The notes beneath the pieces are model-generated. The model ran no database searches. It was not told the DNA's origin and saw nothing but the letters and a program-made list of their open reading frames with translations. Below are positions 59,734 through 64,000 of a stretch of 64,000 nt of DNA, piece by piece (the first letter of the stretch is position 1; each line of letters begins with the position of its first letter). This stretch comes from Desulfolinea sp050305405 (GTDB lineage: Bacteria > Chloroflexota > Anaerolineae > Anaerolineales > Villigracilaceae). The DNA is taken from positions 1-64,000 of the forward strand of contig JBNLFG010000004.1 of NCBI GenBank assembly GCA_050305405.1, in the 5' to 3' direction. The position numbers were made by a program, and so were the translations under genes.

Positions 59734-60465
59734 TCAATTGACAAAGGGGAAACCATCTTGAAACAAAGTCGCGAGGTAGATCGTCACAAAACCAAAGGCG
59801 TTCACCGTGAAATGCAAGAGCATACCGGGGATGACTGATTTTGAGCGTTGGTACAGATATGCAAAAACCAGCCCCACCAGAAAGGTCGGGATGAACGAAA
59901 CCAACTGCATATGCGCCGCGCCAAAGACAAAAGCGCTGATGAAGACCGCCTTCTTCCAGCCGTATTTTCCGGCTAAGCCACCAAAAATAAAACTGCGAAA
60001 GAATATCTCCTCTGTGATCGGCGCAATCACCATCACAGAAAGCCCCAAGACCCAAAGCTCAATATCCATCCCAAATATCTGCGCAATATACTCGCCCTGT
60101 GGAGCAATATCCAAAGCGATCAGCGTAAGATTATGAATGATGATAATGAAATAGGCGGCGAAAAGCATCCCGACGCCGAGGGCAAGATTTTTGAGCGAAA
60201 AACGCCGCAATCCCAACACGTCCCATTTCGCCTTTTTGAATAGCAAGACGATCAAAACCGGCACTAGATAGACCAATTCATAAATAGCTAAAACGCTATT
60301 CGTACTCAGCCCAAAAATTTGGGCAGCAAAAATCACAACTGCCGAGAGTAGGATTACGCCAATTGTGGCATAAATAATCTCGCGCAACGCCCACGGAACC
60401 TTTAACTCATCTTCTGTTTCTTCGATCAAACTCAGATCTGCTTGCATGAGACCACTCTTTTCCAA
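59734..60465 (-). CDS. CPBP-family (CAAX-like) intramembrane metalloprotease
   Basis: A 243-residue membrane protein with about seven helices. Motif 1 EExxxR is TEEIFFRSF (about residue 144). Motif 2 is FGAAHM, and motif 3 is HFTVNAFG with His and Asn. These are the metal and catalytic residues of the Abi/CPBP family. Bacterial members process peptides, prenyl proteins or bacteriocins, or regulate signalling. The start could be ATG 60465 (MEKSGLM) or 60447. It converges with the transporter ATPase (one base between the stop codons). No bacteriocin gene is nearby. Confidence 0.87.
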   Translation of the reverse strand: MEKSGLMQADLSLIEETEDELKVPWALREIIYATIGVILLSAVVIFAAQIFGLSTNSVLAIYELVYLVPVLIVLLFKKAKWDVLGLRRFSLKNLALGVGMLFAAYFIIIIHNLTLIALDIAPQGEYIAQIFGMDIELWVLGLSVMVIAPITEEIFFRSFIFGGLAGKYGWKKAVFISAFVFGAAHMQLVSFIPTFLVGLVFAYLYQRSKSVIPGMLLHFTVNAFGFVTIYLATLFQDGFPFVN

Positions 60466-60494
60466 TATTGTTCGGATAAAAAAGGCATTTTACC

Positions 60495-61760
60495 TCAACT
60501 TTGCTCATCCACCCTAACGAATAAATATCCAAGCAGCGTACCGCCCCCCAGCACTGCGAGCGCGCTCCCGACCCCAAGGTGGTCGGCGAGCAACCCCAAC
60601 AGCGGGGCGAAGAGCGCAGACAGGATCGTAATCAACTGCGCCTCGACCGATCATCCAGAGGCCATTACACGACTCTCGATTTTGTCGCTGATGAACGAGA
60701 CATTCATCGGACGACGTAAATTATGCAAAACGTGGAAGGCGAGAAAGATCAAGATTGAGACAAGCACCCAACTGCGCGCCGTCGCCAAACCAGCGATGAA
60801 GAGCAGCGCCGCGCCAAAGAGGAAACTTAAGTTGATGGCACGCCCCAGCGAGGAAAAGCGCTCGCTAAATCGCGCTGCGCTACGGGATGCGTAGCTGGTG
60901 AAGAGGTAGATCACGAAGTAGACCAGGCCGATCACAAGCGCGCCACGTTGCACATCGCTGAGCCCCCCTTGTGTTCCCCTCATCAACAGAGGGAAAGTTA
61001 AAAAAGGTAATGAGAGTGCAAAACTCTCTAAAATCGGTTGGAGATAATCTTTCGTCGATTTAAATAGGGCCCCAAAAAGCGAACTATTCAACAGGGCACG
61101 CAGCGCAAGTGGATTGGCAAATATCCCGCCAAAGTCTCGCATCGTTTTCTTGGTCTGGTTCAAAACGTCCTTAAGCGGAATCTGCTGGAGGTCGCCATCC
61201 AGCTCTTTGGGGTACGAGAGCATGTTCAGGAGATCCAAAGCATAAGGCAGCATGGCCGCCAGGAACATGACACGATAGCTGCCCGTATAGAAAACCAATG
61301 CCGCCGCGATGAGGGCATTGATCGCTGAACCGAACTGCGATGCGGCCCGCGTGCGTCCGTAATAGGCGACCTTGAGTTTTTCCATCCCGTTTAGTTTGAG
61401 ATGCTCAAGGATCAGGGCTTTGTGCGTGCCAGAACGGAAGGCTTCGCCGAATGCGAAGAGCACCATCGCCAGCGCGTAGAGCGCAAAATTTGCAAAGATG
61501 TAAAAAATGCCGAAGGAAAACAGATAGGAGGTGAAGGCCATCACCATCGCCTTGCGACGACCGAAAGCATCTGCAAAAATGCCGGTGGGCAGTTCGAGGA
61601 TATTTGTTGCCACATCACGGATCGAGTAGAGCAGTCCGATCTGCAAAAAGCTCAGCCCCACTTCGCGGAAGATTAGGATGATGAAGGGGTCGAAGAAGCG
61701 CAGATTTTTAAGAAATCCGTAGAGCGCAAAACGGGGGTACATGCGGTCATTTTTGAACAT
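60495..61760 (-). pseudogene. MFS transporter with an in-frame TGA
   Basis: A major-facilitator-type transporter of about 420 codons: an N-terminal MFS half with GLLYSIRDVATNILELPTG and IFADAFGRRKAMV (the inter-helix 2-3 loop), and about ten more helices. TGA at 60653-60651 cuts the frame after SRVMASG at codon 369. In the same frame the sequence continues without further stops for 51 codons (SVEAQLITILSALFAPLLG...DEQS) to a stop at 60497-60495. The extension is the expected final helix or two of an MFS protein. So this is a recent nonsense mutation, a sequencing error or a readthrough. The truncated form lacks the last helices and may be non-functional. Substrate is unknown. Confidence 0.8.
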
Positions 61761-61806
61761 GATTCGATTGTAGCTCCAATGCCCCTACACATTAGTTACA
61801 AGTAAC

Positions 61807-62652
61807 TTATTTCAGATTTTCATCCAAAAATGCGTCCACCTTCTCCCAAAAATCGGGGGCAAAGTGGCAGTCACTGTGGCCTTTGGCGGGCACAACCCAA
61901 AGCCGGGCAGATGTCGAGTTGGCGGCAGCCAGCGCACGTCCATGCGCGAGCGGCACGGTTTCGTCATTCTCACCGTGCACGATCAAAATCTTCCCATCCG
62001 CATTTGGGATGTGGCTAATCGGCGCAATCTTCTCGTAGTCAACGCCAAATCGCAAACGCATGTAGAAAAAAAGGGATGCAATTAGAAAACCCGGAATATG
62101 ACGCTCGACAAAATGCTCTTTCATCACTTGAACGGGATGCGAGATCGCCCCGACCGTGACCGTGGCTTGAATCCGTTTGTCCTGCCCTACTGCGGCAATG
62201 GACGCACCACCGCCAATCGACAGCCCAATCAGCCCCAGCGTTGTGGACGGATTCTTCTCGGCGAGATAATCGACCGCGGCGAGCACATCTTCCGTAAAAG
62301 TGCCCACAGTCGGCGCAACCAGCAAAGAACTGCTGCCGTGATTGCGCGCATCGATGGCGAGCAGGTTATAGCCAAGTGGATGCAGATGGCGGATATAAGG
62401 CAACATGCGCCCAACATTGCGGCTCCAGCCGTGAATAAGAATCAGAGTCGCGGCTTCAGGCTTACCCGGAACCCACCAGCCATAAAGTTGACCATCTGCT
62501 CCTCCCGGGATATGTACTTCTTCAAAGGGAATATCAAAATTGGCAGGCGTTTTGCTATGCGGTGTTTTCTCGTAGGCGTAGGCACGTTTGGAGAGATAGT
62601 CGAGAAAGAAAATGTATAGAACGAGGAGCAGGATAAGCCAAAAGAAGATCAT
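61807..62652 (-). CDS. Alpha/beta hydrolase
   Basis: The start chosen is ATG 62652 (MIFFWLILLL), two bases after the pentapeptide gene's stop, with GGGAG upstream; a TTG at 62664 is an in-frame alternative. It has 281 residues. An N-terminal hydrophobic helix anchors it in the membrane. The hydrolase has oxyanion motif LIHGWSRN, nucleophile Ser in GLIGLSIGGGA, Asp in VHGENDETV and His in KGHSDCHF. It acts as an esterase, lipase or peptidase; the substrate is unknown. It is coupled to the pentapeptide protein. Confidence 0.86.
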   Translation of the reverse strand: MIFFWLILLLVLYIFFLDYLSKRAYAYEKTPHSKTPANFDIPFEEVHIPGGADGQLYGWWVPGKPEAATLILIHGWSRNVGRMLPYIRHLHPLGYNLLAIDARNHGSSSLLVAPTVGTFTEDVLAAVDYLAEKNPSTTLGLIGLSIGGGASIAAVGQDKRIQATVTVGAISHPVQVMKEHFVERHIPGFLIASLFFYMRLRFGVDYEKIAPISHIPNADGKILIVHGENDETVPLAHGRALAAANSTSARLWVVPAKGHSDCHFAPDFWEKVDAFLDENLK

Positions 62653-62654
62653 AT

Positions 62655-63308
62655 TTACTCCCAAGGAAGATTGTCATCGTCACGTACGATGACACCCAAT
62701 AAGCCAACTACCTGCAATGCCTGCATGGAGGTAATGACAATTCCTTTAACGGTTTCTGGCGCAATCTGCATACCATCGATCTGAGAACCGCGAAAGTCGG
62801 CGTGTTTGAGCTTTGTGTTGAAGAAGCTCACATGGCGCAAGTCGCAACCCGAGAAGGTTATATTTTCGAGCGCAGCGCTTTCAAAGGCAGCATTTTTGAG
62901 CTGGCAATTCTCAAAACGGAGATGCTTTCCACGCATAGAGGCGAAGACCGCACCTTCAAGATTGCAGTCCTTGAAAAATACGTCGTTCAGATCGGCATCC
63001 AGTAGCTGCACGCCGATTAGTCGCGAAGATAGAATTTCAACGCGGAGCAAATGTGCCTGATCAAGATGTGCTGCGGAAAGATCGCTGCCTTCGATACGTA
63101 CATCACGCAGGCGCAGTTTGGGCAGTTGGGCGCTGGTCAGGGTAACACGCTGAAGCAGGCTCTCTTCGATGACTACGTTCTTTGCCGACATTTCGATCAA
63201 GTTAAGCGCTATGAGTTTAGCATCGACGCACTCGAAATAGTCTTTGAGGGCGTTGGCGTTAAGCGTGGTCAGTGACTTGGGGATTTTTGCTTTTTTGGGT
63301 TTTGACAC
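62655..63308 (-). CDS. Pentapeptide-repeat protein
   Basis: A 217-residue protein. Residues about 45-175 show pentapeptide repeats of the A(D/N)LxX type: DLSAAHLDQAHLLRVE, DLNDVFFKDCNLEGAVF, NCQLKNAAFESAALENI and CDLRHVSFFNTKLKHADFRG. These coil into a right-handed quadrilateral beta-helix. Some family members mimic DNA and protect gyrase, but most are of unknown role. The last ~30 residues (SMQALQVVGLLGVIVRDDD) form a separate helix. It lies between a class V aminotransferase and an alpha/beta hydrolase on the same strand, spacing of a few bases. Confidence 0.88.
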   Translation of the reverse strand: MSKPKKAKIPKSLTTLNANALKDYFECVDAKLIALNLIEMSAKNVVIEESLLQRVTLTSAQLPKLRLRDVRIEGSDLSAAHLDQAHLLRVEILSSRLIGVQLLDADLNDVFFKDCNLEGAVFASMRGKHLRFENCQLKNAAFESAALENITFSGCDLRHVSFFNTKLKHADFRGSQIDGMQIAPETVKGIVITSMQALQVVGLLGVIVRDDDNLPWE

Positions 63309-63311
63309 TTT

Positions 63312-64000
63312 TTACTCCAATAACCCGCGCATAAAATCAAGAAACTTCTGCATGTCGGCAAAGTTACTGGCGATGCCGACTGAAATGCGCACAGCACCGG
63401 ATTCCTGCCCATCAAAGCAGATGGCGAAGTCTTCGAAGCTGAGACGCTGTTCATGTTCGGGTTGGGTAAAGCAGGCGACGAGTTCAAATTCTTCGAGGTC
63501 GAGAGCGATCTCACCTGCGCCGGGGTTGCAGAAACAGCCCGTCCGCAGGGAGATGTTGACTTTGTTGGCTTGCTCCTCGATATAGCGATGATTGAAGGCT
63601 TTGCCTGCTTTGTTGTAGAAATTCGCCGCAATTGTACCGCCACGCATCTCGGTGTTGAGTGGGCCGTAAATCTTGGCGAGTGGGACGCCGGAGCTGTGTT
63701 TCATCGCAGAAAGGTTATCAAGCAGCCAGCCTGTCAGGCAAAGGACGCGCTCGTGGATGGCATCGTAGCCTACTTCGGCGATATGTTCTAAACCGATCTT
63801 CACAGCGGGGATGTTGAGATAGTCGACGGTGCCGTCTTCGAAGGCGGTATGTCCCTCGGCCATGTAGTGAGTCTCAGCCTGAACGGAGGCGACGGTGATC
63901 GTCCCGCCCGCAAACCAGGGGCGGCGGAGTTTACCCAGTGCTTCTCGTTTGGCGATTAACGCACCCAAACCGGTCGGGTAACCGAAAATTTTATAAAACG
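63312..64000 (-). CDS. Class V aminotransferase-like / MOSC-associated cysteine desulfurase-like (partial)
   Basis: The 3' part of a minus-strand gene whose start lies beyond the right edge; about 229 codons are visible. The visible end begins FYKIFGYPTGLGALIAKRE, the segment that contains the PLP lysine in the aminotransferase class V family, as in molybdenum-cofactor sulfurases. GGTITVAS, NTEMRGGTIAANF and SLRTGCFCNPGAGE (with Cys near the mobile loop) follow. It may be a cysteine desulfurase or a MoCo-sulfurase-type enzyme. It lies 3 bp from the pentapeptide-repeat gene, so they are probably one operon. Specificity cannot be judged from the fragment. Confidence 0.8.
   Translation of the reverse strand, partial: FYKIFGYPTGLGALIAKREALGKLRRPWFAGGTITVASVQAETHYMAEGHTAFEDGTVDYLNIPAVKIGLEHIAEVGYDAIHERVLCLTGWLLDNLSAMKHSSGVPLAKIYGPLNTEMRGGTIAANFYNKAGKAFNHRYIEEQANKVNISLRTGCFCNPGAGEIALDLEEFELVACFTQPEHEQRLSFEDFAICFDGQESGAVRISVGIASNFADMQKFLDFMRGLLE

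Noticed and set aside
60651..60653. Selenocysteine codon at the TGA in the MFS gene
   Set aside because: No SECIS-like hairpin is evident after it, no sel genes are in view, and MFS transporters are not selenoproteins. A nonsense mutation or a read error is simpler.
1..64000. tRNA, rRNA and CRISPR
   Set aside because: No CCA-ended cloverleaf, no rRNA core sequence and no regularly spaced direct repeats were seen on either strand. A scan with tRNAscan and Infernal would settle it.

Overview
The window reads as a chromosomal segment of a Chloroflexota bacterium, most likely class Anaerolineae. This is inferred from several things together: a short Ino1-type myo-inositol-phosphate synthase, an FMN-riboswitch-controlled ABC transporter of the RibXY type, a TgpA-like transglutaminase, a lone Flp-type pilin, a TolB-propeller Ser/Thr kinase, and many intergenic inverted repeats. 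No 16S or other firm marker is present, so genus cannot be given. I saw no rRNA, tRNA, CRISPR array, transposase, integrase or phage module.

Layout. 1-7.4 kb: a partial receptor Ser/Thr kinase, a PAP2 phosphatase, and a transglutaminase/class III cyclase pair. 7.4-12 kb: a tight minus-strand operon (GAF histidine kinase, PfkB kinase, M20 peptidase) divergent from ino1. 12-18 kb: a minus-strand operon of glycosidase, CPA1 Na+/H+ antiporter, DarA-like c-di-AMP receptor and GNAT, followed by a phage-holin-like gene. The antiporter carries its own C-terminal DarA-like domain. 18-24 kb: MaoC dehydratase, class A PBP and S9 peptidase. 24-27 kb: a lipoprotein gene followed by an attC-like site, then an ABC-F gene whose leader has a promoter, a five-codon leader ORF and an attenuator. 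27-32 kb: aminotransferase, PEP carboxykinase, a chimeric gene remnant, a methyltransferase and an S51-like hydrolase. 32-36.5 kb: secreted DUF1566, PEBP and YHYH proteins plus a tiny His-rich protein. 36.6-40 kb: diguanylate cyclase and a two-component system. 40-44.6 kb: an uncharacterised dehydrogenase-like protein, a nucleotidyltransferase, PAP2, an AT-rich orphan, DinB and YdcF. 44.7-50.4 kb: pilin, then the operon histidine kinase / MBL-fold / asparaginase / nth, then a HAD phosphatase. 50.5-56.4 kb: secreted protein, T-box-regulated valS, ferredoxin and an epimerase. 56.5-59.7 kb: FMN riboswitch plus ABC transporter (predicted riboflavin uptake). 59.7-64 kb: CPBP protease, an MFS gene with an in-frame stop, alpha/beta hydrolase, pentapeptide protein and a partial class V aminotransferase.

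The most notable signals are four. First, an antiporter fused to a DarA-like domain and overlapping a stand-alone DarA gene, each lacking a different part of the usual conserved ligand-binding elements. Second, the ABC-F leader, which looks like drug- or stress-sensing attenuation. Third, an attC-like recombination site next to the lipoprotein gene. Fourth, several families of palindromic intergenic repeats, two copies of which sit inside apparent operons. Regulation by RNA is unusually visible: T-box, FMN riboswitch with tandem terminators, and leader-peptide attenuator.
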